NCBI GenBank assembly: GCA_934728355.1
Contig: CAKVEA010000001.1
Location: 141,897 to 205,896, forward strand
Direction: 5' to 3'
Source of the DNA: an uncultured Eubacteriales bacterium
Lineage (GTDB): Bacteria > Bacillota > Clostridia > Oscillospirales > Acutalibacteraceae
Length of the DNA: 64,000 nt
Shown here: one piece after another, positions 55,015 through 63,446 of the stretch
Numbering within the stretch: the first letter of the stretch is position 1
Layout of the letters: every line of letters starts with the position of its first letter
Program-made: the position numbers and the translations under genes
Notes under the pieces: model-generated
What the model saw: only the letters and a program-made list of their open reading frames with translations
Databases searched by the model: none
Told to the model about the DNA's origin: nothing

Positions 55015-56799
55015 ATGAAACAACTCACAGATAATAAGTACATATTAACATGGATACAATATATTGAAAGTATAGTAACCCCGGAAAATATTGTTTGGAT
55101 TGACGGCTCAGATGAGCAGCTTGAAAAGCTTAGGAGACAAGCGTGTGAATCTGGAGAAATTATAAAACTCAACGAAGAAAAACACCCGGGATGTTATTTA
55201 CATCGCAGTGCTCAAAATGATGTGGCAAGAGCTGAAAAAAAGACATTTATTTGTACTAAAACTCAGCTCGAAGCGGGACCAACGAACAATTGGATGAGAC
55301 CGGATCTTGCGTATAAAAAACTTTATAAAATAGCAAAAAATAGTTATAAAAATAAAACTATGTATGTAATTCCATATTCAATGGGACTTTTAGATTCCTC
55401 TTTTTGTAAACTTGGAGTCGAACTTACCGACTCAATATATACAGTTTTAAATATGGCAATTATGACAAGGGTAGGAATGGAAGCACTGAATAAAATAGGG
55501 CAAGGGGATAATTGGGTTAGGGGACTTCATTGTTCTTGCAATATTGATGAAGATAAACGATATGTTTGCCATTTTCCTCAAGACAAAACTATAATTTCAG
55601 TTAATTCAGGTTATGGCGGAAATGTTTTACTCGGTAAAAAATGTTTTGCTTTAAGAATTGCTTCTGAAATGGCAAGGAAAGAAAATTGGCTTGCCGAGCA
55701 TATGCTTATTTTGGGTATTGAAAAACCAAATGGAGAGGTTAAATATGTGTGTGCAGCATTCCCATCTGCTTGCGGAAAGACTAATCTGGCAATGCTTATA
55801 CCTCCTGAAATTTATACCAAAGCAGGATACAAAATATGGTGTGTAGGTGATGATATAGCATGGCTTAGAATAGGTGAAGACGGAAGATTATGGGCTATGA
55901 ATCCCGAAAATGGTTTTTTTGGGGTTGCACCCGGCACGAGTGCAAAATCAAATCCAAATGCTCTTGCTTCTACATCTAAAAATACCATATTTACCAATGT
56001 TGTTCATAATTTAGATGACAACACAGTTTGGTGGGAGGGGTTAAATGATAATCCTCCTGAGAATGCTGTTGATTGGAAGGGAAACCCGTGGAATGGAAAA
56101 AAATCTTCTGAAAAAGGAGCTCATCCGAACAGTAGATTTACCGCTCCTGCAAGTAATTGTCCTTACCTTAGCCCTGAATTTTATAATCCTATAGGAGTTC
56201 CTATTTCCGCTATAATTTTTGGTGGCAGAAGAGCAAATACTATACCGTTGGTTTATGAAACAAAAAATTGGAATCATGGAGTGTTTACAGGCTCGACTAT
56301 ATCTTCGGAGACAACTGCTGCAATAACAGGTCAAGTTGGGGTGCTTAGAAATGACCCAATGGCAATGATATCTTTTTGTGGGTATAATATGGGCTGGTAT
56401 TTTAATCATTGGCTTAAAATGGGAAAACTCTTAGGAGAAAATGCTCCTAAAATTTTTGCTGTAAACTGGTTTAGAAAAGACAAAGATGGAAGTATAATTT
56501 GGCCGGGATACGGTGAAAATATAAGAATTTTAGAATGGATTCTAAAACGTTGTGAAGGAAGGATTGGAGCCATAGAAAGTCCTATAGGGTATTTACCGCG
56601 ATCTACAGATATAAGAGTTACTCAAACCGATGTTTCTTTAAATGATATAAAAAAATTGCTTCATATTAGTAAACCTGAGTGGAGAAAAGAAGTAAACAGA
56701 ATAAGAAAGTTTTATAAAATGTTCGGAGATGAACTTCCAGAAGAACTACTTAAAGAACTTGATGAACTTGAAAATGATTTGAAGCTTGAACAAGATTAA
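55015..56799 (+). CDS. pckG: Phosphoenolpyruvate carboxykinase (GTP)
   Basis: 594 residues of the GTP family: VWIDGSDEQ, WMRPDLAY, the P-loop with hyper-reactive Cys AAFPSACGKTNLAMLIPP, GDDIAWLRIGEDGRLWAMNPE and GFFGVAPGTS. It interconverts oxaloacetate and PEP. Many Bacillota have the unrelated ATP form instead. In fermenters it often works towards oxaloacetate, saving GTP on the way to succinate; the divergence from the PEP-using PTS fits PEP balance. ATG start with AAGGAG upstream and a terminator downstream. Confidence 0.96.
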   Translation: MKQLTDNKYILTWIQYIESIVTPENIVWIDGSDEQLEKLRRQACESGEIIKLNEEKHPGCYLHRSAQNDVARAEKKTFICTKTQLEAGPTNNWMRPDLAYKKLYKIAKNSYKNKTMYVIPYSMGLLDSSFCKLGVELTDSIYTVLNMAIMTRVGMEALNKIGQGDNWVRGLHCSCNIDEDKRYVCHFPQDKTIISVNSGYGGNVLLGKKCFALRIASEMARKENWLAEHMLILGIEKPNGEVKYVCAAFPSACGKTNLAMLIPPEIYTKAGYKIWCVGDDIAWLRIGEDGRLWAMNPENGFFGVAPGTSAKSNPNALASTSKNTIFTNVVHNLDDNTVWWEGLNDNPPENAVDWKGNPWNGKKSSEKGAHPNSRFTAPASNCPYLSPEFYNPIGVPISAIIFGGRRANTIPLVYETKNWNHGVFTGSTISSETTAAITGQVGVLRNDPMAMISFCGYNMGWYFNHWLKMGKLLGENAPKIFAVNWFRKDKDGSIIWPGYGENIRILEWILKRCEGRIGAIESPIGYLPRSTDIRVTQTDVSLNDIKKLLHISKPEWRKEVNRIRKFYKMFGDELPEELLKELDELENDLKLEQD

Positions 56800-56813
56800 A
56801 AATAACTTAGATT

Positions 56814-56856
56814 AAAGCAGAGAGCATTTGTATATGTTTGCTCTGCTTTATTTTTT
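56814..56856 (+). terminator. Terminator of pckG
   Basis: AAAGCAGAG-AGCA / TGCTCTGCTTT stem followed by ATTTTTTAT. Confidence 0.8.
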
Positions 56857-56945
56857 ATAAATATTGATTACATATAATTATTTTTTTAATCATATAAATA
56901 TCTAAGCCTACTTGTTAGGAAATATAATTTTTATGGGGTGGTATA

Positions 56946-57191
56946 ATGCAAAAAAATTCCAATAATTTAAATCCTGAAATGATTAAAGAGGTAGAAAAAA
57001 AAACAGGAATGAATGCTGAGGAATTAAAAAAAGCTGTGGATAGCGGTAATATATCCGGTATAGTTAAAAATTTTGATAAAAATACGGCTAATAAACTTGA
57101 AAAAGTTCTTTCCGACAAAGAATCCGCTATGAAATTATTGTCTACTCCAAAAGCTCAAGCACTAATCAAAAAATTTTTCGGGGGTAAATAA
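56946..57191 (+). CDS. Small conserved-looking protein of unknown function
   Basis: 81 residues, soluble and helical: NPEMIKEVEKKTGMNAEELK ... STPKAQALIKKFFGGK. Start ATG 5 nt after GGGGTGG. It is the first of three small genes directly upstream of spoIIID, with 3 nt to the next gene. Function unknown; position suggests a sporulation-linked or spore-envelope role, which is inference. Confidence 0.6.
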   Translation: MQKNSNNLNPEMIKEVEKKTGMNAEELKKAVDSGNISGIVKNFDKNTANKLEKVLSDKESAMKLLSTPKAQALIKKFFGGK

Positions 57192-57194
57192 AAT

Positions 57195-57569
57195 ATGGAA
57201 GACCTAACAGAGAAAATCACCGATATGCTAAGTGATCCGGAAACTATGAATACATTAAAAAGTATTTCCGGTTTGTTAGGTTCTTCCAATAATGAAAAAA
57301 ATTACGACACCGATGAAAAAAATGAGAATCCGGAACAAGCCGATAAAGAGGAAAATTCAGGATTCTCTTTTTCACCGGAAATGATGCAAATAGTTTTAAA
57401 AGTTATTCCTATTTTGTCTTCTATAAAAAAAGATGACAAGTATACAAAGTTTTTAGAAGCTTTAAGACCGCTTTTGTCAGAAGAAAAAAGAAAGAAGCTT
57501 GACAGTTCTTCCCAAATTTTAAAAATTGTGCGTATATTGCCGCTTTTAAAAAATCAAGGAATTTTATGA
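57195..57569 (+). CDS. Small acidic protein of unknown function
   Basis: 124 residues. Start region EDLTEKITDMLSDPETMNTL, then ISGLLGSS, a disordered acidic centre (about 38-60) and a helical C-terminus (SPEMMQIVLKVIPILSSIKK ... RPLLSEEKRKKL). The SDPETM...LKSISGLLG pattern recalls small unnamed proteins seen near spoIIID in other Clostridia; that is memory, not a search. Its TGA stop is part of the ribosome binding site of the next gene. Confidence 0.6.
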   Translation: MEDLTEKITDMLSDPETMNTLKSISGLLGSSNNEKNYDTDEKNENPEQADKEENSGFSFSPEMMQIVLKVIPILSSIKKDDKYTKFLEALRPLLSEEKRKKLDSSSQILKIVRILPLLKNQGIL

Positions 57570-57580
57570 GGTGAGTAATA

Positions 57581-57892
57581 ATTAATAATCATAGACTGCC
57601 GGAAAAGATGAAAAAAATGCAAGAATCTGCTATTAAGCAAGCAAAAGATTTTCAAGCTAAATCTAAAAGCGGCGGTTGCGATTCGATAACTGGTATTAAT
57701 TTAAAATCCAATACTGACCGTCAAAAAGATGAAAGTTTTAAATTTGATCAAAAAAAAAGTAAAAAAAATGATTTACTTGATTTCATAACTAAAGATCCTG
57801 AAAAAGTACTTATTATTCTTCTAATATTACTTTTAATGGATAATAAAGAAAATTTTTTTCTTTTGCTTGCTTTGTTATATATTTTGACTTAA
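57581..57892 (+). CDS. Small protein with C-terminal membrane helix, possible ATT start
   Basis: 103 residues if translation starts at ATT 57581 (read as Met, then NNHRLPEKMKKMQESAIK). A strong GAGGTG ends 7 nt upstream of that codon. The first ATG is at 57608 and has only a weak GGA 4 nt before it. The body is basic and polar with one Cys; the end is very hydrophobic (VLIILLILLLMDNKENFFLLLALLYILT), likely one or two short membrane segments. Third of the three unknown genes before spoIIID. Confidence 0.5.
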   Translation: MNNHRLPEKMKKMQESAIKQAKDFQAKSKSGGCDSITGINLKSNTDRQKDESFKFDQKKSKKNDLLDFITKDPEKVLIILLILLLMDNKENFFLLLALLYILT

Positions 57893-57974
57893 AAATATTA
57901 TGTTTGATTTATCATATTCTTCTGGATTTTTACATATTTATTTTCTATAAATCAAAAATCCGGGAGGAATTTTT

Positions 57975-58235
57975 TTGAATGAAATTCTTGAAATAAGAGC
58001 TATAAAGTTAGGGGAATATATATCAAGAGAAAAAGCTACCGTTAGAAAAGCGGCAAAATGTTTTGGCATCTCAAAATCAACGGTTCATAAAGATGTTTCT
58101 CAAAGACTTCAAAATATAAATTCTTCATTATATGAAGAAGTTAAAAAAGTTTTGGAAATAAATAAAGCACAGCGTCATATTCGAGGAGGATTTGCAACTA
58201 AAAATAAATATGCATTAAAAAACAGCAACCGCTAA
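57975..58235 (+). CDS. spoIIID: Stage III sporulation transcriptional regulator SpoIIID
   Basis: 86 residues. Helix-turn-helix KATVRKAAKCFGISKSTVHK, then DVSQRLQNIN and the basic HIRGGFATKNKY. It controls mother-cell genes during sigma-E to sigma-K transition. TTG start after GGGAGG. The transcription terminator overlaps the stop codon. Confidence 0.95.
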   Translation: MNEILEIRAIKLGEYISREKATVRKAAKCFGISKSTVHKDVSQRLQNINSSLYEEVKKVLEINKAQRHIRGGFATKNKYALKNSNR

Positions 58236-58257
58236 AAATGGATGCTGTTTAATTTTT
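58220..58257 (+). terminator. Terminator overlapping the spoIIID stop
   Basis: AAACAGCA / TGCTGTTT stem, with the spoIIID stop codon in the loop, followed by AATTTTTT. Confidence 0.75.
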
Positions 58258-58393
58258 TGCTTTCACAAAATCAGTATAGTTTGAATATTTATAATCTAAT
58301 TTTTCTTTGTGGAAATTACTTGTCTTGATTTAAAAGGTACTTTATTTTATTATTTATATATTATAGCAGTTTAATATGGAAGGATGAAAATTT

Positions 58394-60187
58394 TTGAATT
58401 TAAAGTGTTTGAGTACATATTATGTATATTTAAAACGAAATATTAAAAGAATTTTAGTTATGATTTCTTTAGTAGGACTCAGTCAAATTTGTTATTTACT
58501 TTTACCGATGCTTATGTCTGACATTATTGATATCGGCATAAAAAAAAATGGTTTTAAAGATGAAACTCAAACTATTTATATGGCAGCTGAGGAAATAATA
58601 AAAAATCAAACTGTTTACATTCTTAAAATTGGATTTTTAATGCTTTCTATTACCTTTGTCTCTGTTTTGTTTAGTATATTTATAAACAGAATTATGGTTA
58701 AAATTTCTTCTGATATACTTTTTAAAATGAGAGAAGATATATTTAAAAAAATAATGAGTTTACCATATTCAAAGATTAGCAGTTTCCCTGCTTCTTCTTT
58801 AATAACACGTTTGACGGCTGATGTTGAAAATGTACAATATTTTTTAATTACTTTAACACAGCTTATTGTTCCGCCAATAATGTTTGTGGGAGGGGTAGTC
58901 ATGTCGTTTAAGATTTACCCTTCGCTTACTTGGATTATAGTTCTGGGGGGAATAATTTCCGGATTGATTGCTTTTGCTTGTTTGAAAATAATTACTTCAA
59001 GAACTATTGAAATGCAAACTTTGGAAGATAATTTTAATTTGACTGTTAAAGAGCAACTGGATGGAATCGAAGTTATAAGGGGATTCGGAAATAAAGAATT
59101 CGAAAAAAAAAGATTTGATTGTTCAAATTATAAATTTGCAAGTATATCGTTTTTTATAAATAAAGTAATGTCGATAATGTCTCCTGTTTTATCGGTCTGG
59201 GCAAATTTTTTAGCTGTTGTTATACTTTGGATATGTTCCTTGAAAGTCAGCAAAGGAGAAATTATAGTTGGACAAGTTGTGGCTATTTCTCAATATTCTT
59301 TAATGATTATGGGTGCTTTTGTGGTAGTTTCTCTTATTCTTTCTTCTATTCCGAAATCTATGGTTTCTGTAAAAAGAATATCTGAAATTTTAGAATGTGA
59401 AAAAGAAGATGAAAGTTTGCTTAAACCACTTCAAGATAATTTTAAAGATAAAATTGAAATAAAAAATCTTTATTTTAAATATCCGAATTCTTCAAATTAT
59501 GCACTTAGAAATATAAATCTAAAAATTGATTACGGCAAAATAATAGGTATTACAGGTAGTGTTGGTTCTGGCAAATCAACTTTACTTAAAATTATTTTAG
59601 GTTTTTATTCTCCTTCAAAAGGATTTGTATATTTCGGAAATCAAAACTTAAATGAAATAAAAAAACAGAGTATACTCGAAAACATAAGTTATGTTTCGCA
59701 AAAAGATTCCTTATTTTCCGGAAGTTTAAAATCAAATTTAACCGTTGGTTTTAAAAATGTGTCAGATGAAAAAATAAAAGAAGTTTTAAAAGCTTTAAAT
59801 TTAGAAGACTTTTCTTTAGATGAAAATTTAAACTCAAACATACTTCATTCAGGAAAAAATGTTTCCGGTGGGCAGAAACAGCGTCTTACTCTTGCAAGAT
59901 CGCTTTTAAAAGATGCAAATATTTATATATTTGATGACACTTTTTCAAATCTTGATTTAAAAACCGAAGCATTAATAAGAAACAGAATCTTAGAAGTTCT
60001 TAGAGGTAAAACTGTTCTTATTATTTCCCAGAGAATAGGTACAATAAAAAATTCTGACGAAATAGTAGTTTTGGATAATGGCGAATTGATAGCTGTTGGA
60101 AATCATGAAAATTTATCTGAATCATGTGACGTCTACAAAAATATGATAGAAGTTCAAGCAGGTGGTGATTTTGACATTGCAAAATGA
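58394..60187 (+). CDS. ABC exporter half-transporter with degenerate ATP site
   Basis: 597 residues: six-helix membrane domain (to about 330), then an ATPase domain. Walker A GSVGSGKSTLL, signature NVSGGQKQRL, Walker B IYIFDDTFSNLD. The catalytic Glu after Walker B is Asp and the switch His is Gln (IISQRIG), as in the degenerate subunit of heterodimeric exporters such as BmrC or LmrC. It overlaps the next gene by 17 nt and forms a pair with it. No C39 protease domain. TTG start after GGAAGG. Substrate unknown: drug, lipid or peptide. Confidence 0.88.
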   Translation: MNLKCLSTYYVYLKRNIKRILVMISLVGLSQICYLLLPMLMSDIIDIGIKKNGFKDETQTIYMAAEEIIKNQTVYILKIGFLMLSITFVSVLFSIFINRIMVKISSDILFKMREDIFKKIMSLPYSKISSFPASSLITRLTADVENVQYFLITLTQLIVPPIMFVGGVVMSFKIYPSLTWIIVLGGIISGLIAFACLKIITSRTIEMQTLEDNFNLTVKEQLDGIEVIRGFGNKEFEKKRFDCSNYKFASISFFINKVMSIMSPVLSVWANFLAVVILWICSLKVSKGEIIVGQVVAISQYSLMIMGAFVVVSLILSSIPKSMVSVKRISEILECEKEDESLLKPLQDNFKDKIEIKNLYFKYPNSSNYALRNINLKIDYGKIIGITGSVGSGKSTLLKIILGFYSPSKGFVYFGNQNLNEIKKQSILENISYVSQKDSLFSGSLKSNLTVGFKNVSDEKIKEVLKALNLEDFSLDENLNSNILHSGKNVSGGQKQRLTLARSLLKDANIYIFDDTFSNLDLKTEALIRNRILEVLRGKTVLIISQRIGTIKNSDEIVVLDNGELIAVGNHENLSESCDVYKNMIEVQAGGDFDIAK

Positions 60188-61913
60188 AGTTAAAAGCAAA
60201 GGAAATGTAAAAAGAATTTTAAAGTATGTTTTTAAGTATAAATATAGTGTTTTGATGATTTTTATTTTTAGTATTTTAGAATCTTTGATTTCTGTTTTCA
60301 GTCCTAAAATTTCAGGTAAAGGAATTACTGCACTTTGTGCTGTTGATGCCAATGGAAGTTCAAACATAGATTTAAATTATATTTTTAATCTTTTATCATT
60401 TTTACTTGTTCTTTACTCCGTAAGTGGATTTCTTTCTTGTATCGGAAGATATTTATTTACAAATATTTCTGTTAAAATAGTTTATAACTTAAGAAAAGAA
60501 ATATCAGATAAAATAAATAATGCTTCTTTTGAATATCTTCAAAACAGAAGTCAAGGAGACGTACTTTCGTGTATAGTCAGCGATGCTGAGAATATCAGTT
60601 CTGCATTTATCGAAAGTGTGAGGGGCATACTTTCCTCTATCATTATAGCCATAGGAACGGTTTATATGATGTTTTCTATCAGCTGGGAAATGAGTTTGTG
60701 TGCATTTGTACTTCTGCCTATAGTGGGTGTTTTAATGGTTTATTTTGCAGGTAAATCTCAAAAATATTATAAAGGCTACAGAGAAAATCTCGGAAAGTTA
60801 AATAACATTATAGGTGAATCTTTTTACGGGTATGAAACTATTAAATCTTTTGGTGCCGAAGATGAATTTGTAAAAAAATTCAGTATTATAAATAAAAATT
60901 TAAATGATGAATATTTTGAAAGTAATTTTATTTCCGGTCTTATGTCTCCAATAATGACATTTTTATCAAAAGTTCTTTATGTAATATGCTGTGTGCTCGG
61001 AGGGTATCTTGCTGTTGTGCGCGGCCTTTTGGTGGGTGATATAACAGCTTTTATAGTATACTGCGATCAATTTGTTAAACCTTTTGTAGGTATTTCCGGA
61101 GCTTTAGGCGGTTTTCAATCAACATTTGCCGCAGCTCAAAGAGTATTTGATTTTTTAGATGCTCCTGAAGAGCTTGAAGGTGGAAAAACTCCAGAAAATA
61201 ATGCTTCAATTGAGTTTAAAAATGTAAGTTTTGAATATACTGAAAATAAACCTGTAATACAAAATCTTTCTTTTAAGTGGGAACTTGGAAAAACAGTCGC
61301 TATTGTAGGTGAAACAGGTAGCGGTAAAACCACAGTGTCGAAATTAATCATGAGGTTTTATGAGCCTACAAGCGGAGAAATTTTCTTAGGAAACTCAAAT
61401 ATAAAAGACATTGATATTAATGAATATAGGAAACTCTTTGCGGTAGTTACTCAAGATTCCTGGCTTTATGCTTCCAGTATAATTGATAACATAAAGTACG
61501 GTAATCTTGAAGCAACCGAAGAAAAAGTAAAAGAAGCGGCTAAAATGGTTGGAATCGATAAATTTATAAAATCTTTACCCGAAGGGTATGAAACAATAGT
61601 TAGCGGCAATTTATCGGAAGGACAAAAAGAACTTATTTGCATTGCAAGAGCGGTTGTATCTAACAGAGAATTTTTAATTATGGATGAAGCAACTGCATGT
61701 GTAGATACAGTTACTGAAAGTTTTATTCAGAAATCGTTGAATAAAATTTTAAGTCAAAAAACTTCTTTAATTATTGCTCACAGACTTTCAACCGTAAAAA
61801 ACGCAGATACTATTTTGGTTATGAATAAAGGAAAAATTTGTGAATTCGGCAATCATAAAGAACTTATGGCTAAAAAAGGCACATACTATGAAATGTATAA
61901 AAATTTAATGTAA
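60171..61913 (+). CDS. ABC exporter half-transporter with canonical ATP site
   Basis: 580 residues from TTG 60171, 5 nt after GGTGG within the preceding gene. Six-helix domain followed by an ATPase with GETGSGKTTVSK, signature LSEGQKELI, Walker B FLIMDEATACVD (catalytic Glu present) and switch His in IIAHRLSTVK. Complement of the upstream degenerate subunit; together they form one active heterodimer of the BmrCD/LmrCD type. Substrate not predictable. Confidence 0.88.
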   Translation: MTLQNEVKSKGNVKRILKYVFKYKYSVLMIFIFSILESLISVFSPKISGKGITALCAVDANGSSNIDLNYIFNLLSFLLVLYSVSGFLSCIGRYLFTNISVKIVYNLRKEISDKINNASFEYLQNRSQGDVLSCIVSDAENISSAFIESVRGILSSIIIAIGTVYMMFSISWEMSLCAFVLLPIVGVLMVYFAGKSQKYYKGYRENLGKLNNIIGESFYGYETIKSFGAEDEFVKKFSIINKNLNDEYFESNFISGLMSPIMTFLSKVLYVICCVLGGYLAVVRGLLVGDITAFIVYCDQFVKPFVGISGALGGFQSTFAAAQRVFDFLDAPEELEGGKTPENNASIEFKNVSFEYTENKPVIQNLSFKWELGKTVAIVGETGSGKTTVSKLIMRFYEPTSGEIFLGNSNIKDIDINEYRKLFAVVTQDSWLYASSIIDNIKYGNLEATEEKVKEAAKMVGIDKFIKSLPEGYETIVSGNLSEGQKELICIARAVVSNREFLIMDEATACVDTVTESFIQKSLNKILSQKTSLIIAHRLSTVKNADTILVMNKGKICEFGNHKELMAKKGTYYEMYKNLM

Positions 61914-61922
61914 AAAATAAAA

Positions 61923-61955
61923 ACCTGCGGTGAAAAAATTCTCCGCGGGTCTTTA
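61923..61955. terminator. Terminator between the ABC pair and hsp20
   Basis: ACCTGCGG / CCGCGGGT stem with one G-U pair. T-rich on both sides, more so on the minus strand (TTTTTATTTTTT), so it mainly ends hsp20. Confidence 0.7.
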
Positions 61956-61965
61956 AATTTAAAAT

Positions 61966-62382
61966 TTATTCTATATCCACTGATTCCGGTCCGGATTCAC
62001 TTTTATCCTTTTTCGGAATTGTTACAGTTAAAACACCGTTATCTAATTTTGCTTTGATATCACTCTTTGTAATATTTTCATCGATACTAAAGCTACGCGT
62101 ATAGCTTCCCGAAACACGTTCACGACGAATATATTTTCCTTCTGAGTCTTTTTGTTCAGACTCTGATTCATTAGAAGCGGAAATGGTCAAAGTGCCTTTT
62201 TCTATTGTAACTTTAACATTTTCTTTTTTTACTCCGGGTAAATCTATGACCATCTCGGTTTTATCGTCATATTCAATAATATCTGTTTTTGCGTGACTTT
62301 TTAAACTTGAAAAAGTCTTTTCAAACGGTGCGCGAAAGAAATCAAAATCGTCTGGATCAAAATGAGGTATTAAATTTGGCAT
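61966..62382 (-). CDS. Small heat shock protein, Hsp20/alpha-crystallin family
   Basis: 138 residues from ATG 62382, 8 nt after AAGGAG. Alpha-crystallin domain: VIDLPGVKKENVKVTIEKGT, RRERVSGSYTRSF and the conserved LDNGVLTVTIPK. An ATP-independent holdase that keeps unfolding proteins soluble. Its promoter is at 62440; no CIRCE element is seen. Confidence 0.95.
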   Translation of the reverse strand: MPNLIPHFDPDDFDFFRAPFEKTFSSLKSHAKTDIIEYDDKTEMVIDLPGVKKENVKVTIEKGTLTISASNESESEQKDSEGKYIRRERVSGSYTRSFSIDENITKSDIKAKLDNGVLTVTIPKKDKSESGPESVDIE

Positions 62383-62439
62383 GAAAACCACTCCTTTTTT
62401 AAAAATATTTTTTGTACCCTAGGAAAAGGCACAATGGTT

Positions 62440-62468
62440 ATTATATATCTATATTGTCAAAAAATCAA
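62440..62468 (-). promoter_or_regulatory. Promoter of hsp20
   Basis: On the minus strand: TTGATT (62468-62463), 17 nt, TATAAT (62445-62440). Confidence 0.65.
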
Positions 62469-62601
62469 TAGGTACATTGTGATTTTTTTGTATTATTAAT
62501 AATTTTTTTGTCGAAAATCAAAGATTTTATTCTTAAACTTTCTTTATATCTTATATAAAAAGGGTAAGTTTTCAATTTTTTGAATATTTTGTTCTATTCA
62601 C

Positions 62602-62630
62602 TTGCAAAATTAAAAAGATTATGGTGTAAT
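62602..62630 (+). promoter_or_regulatory. Promoter of the YugP-like gene
   Basis: TTGCAA (62602-62607), 17 nt, TGTAAT (62625-62630), 34 nt before the start. Confidence 0.6.
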
Positions 62631-62663
62631 ATTTAGAATAAAAATTTTATGGAGGTAGTGATT

Positions 62664-63356
62664 ATGTATTATTATAACAATATGTGGGAATATATAATTT
62701 TTATTATCCCGCTGATTATTTCAGGATATGCAAGTTTTATGGTAAAACATAATTTTAATAAATATTCTAAAGTAAAATCTTCTTCAGGTGTAAATGGTAT
62801 GGAAACGGCACGAAGAGTTTTAAATTATAACCGTGTTGAAGGTGTTACCATTGAAAAAACAAATGGGTACTTCACTGATTATTTTGATTCTCGAACTAAT
62901 AAAATTTGTTTGTCAAGTGAAGTTTATGATGCTCAAACTATTTCGGCAGTTAGTGTAGCTGCTCATGAATCCGGTCATGCGGCTCAGAATGCAACAGGAT
63001 ATCTTCCTCTTAGATTCAGGCATTTTTTAGTTCCGATAACTCAATTTGGGTCAAATCTTTCTATGCCACTTATATTTTTAGGACTTTTAATTCCCGGTTT
63101 TAGTTTTGCTATTGAACTTGGAATCATATTTTTTTCACTTTCCGTTATTTTTCAAATCGTTACTCTTCCTGTTGAGTTTGATGCAAGTCGCAGAGCACTT
63201 GAGTCTATAAAAGCTACAGGAATACTTAATGAAGATGAAATAAAAAGTTCAAAAAAAGTATTGAAAGCAGCCGCTTTTACTTATGTGGCAGCAACTTTTA
63301 GTGCATTTGCTTCGCTTTTGAGACTTATAGTTATGTATAGAAATAAAAAAGATTAA
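62664..63356 (+). CDS. Membrane zinc metallopeptidase, YugP family
   Basis: 230 residues from ATG 62664, 8 nt after GGAGGT. An N-terminal membrane helix, then the zinc motif AAHESGHAAQ (HExxH) and two to three further membrane segments (VPITQFGSNLSMPLIFLGLL, FSLSVIFQIVTLPVEFDASR). The FDASRRALE segment supplies the third metal ligand region in this family. Widely conserved in Bacillota; its substrate is not established. Confidence 0.9.
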   Translation: MYYYNNMWEYIIFIIPLIISGYASFMVKHNFNKYSKVKSSSGVNGMETARRVLNYNRVEGVTIEKTNGYFTDYFDSRTNKICLSSEVYDAQTISAVSVAAHESGHAAQNATGYLPLRFRHFLVPITQFGSNLSMPLIFLGLLIPGFSFAIELGIIFFSLSVIFQIVTLPVEFDASRRALESIKATGILNEDEIKSSKKVLKAAAFTYVAATFSAFASLLRLIVMYRNKKD

Positions 63357-63364
63357 TTTTTTTG

Positions 63365-63393
63365 TTGACAAATTTGAATTATTTTGATATATA
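63365..63393 (+). promoter_or_regulatory. Promoter of the terminal secreted-protein gene
   Basis: TTGACA (63365-63370), 17 nt, TATATA (63388-63393). Confidence 0.7.
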
Positions 63394-63446
63394 CATGAAT
63401 GTGAATAAGTTACACTTATTAATATACTTTTAAGGAGATTTTCAAA

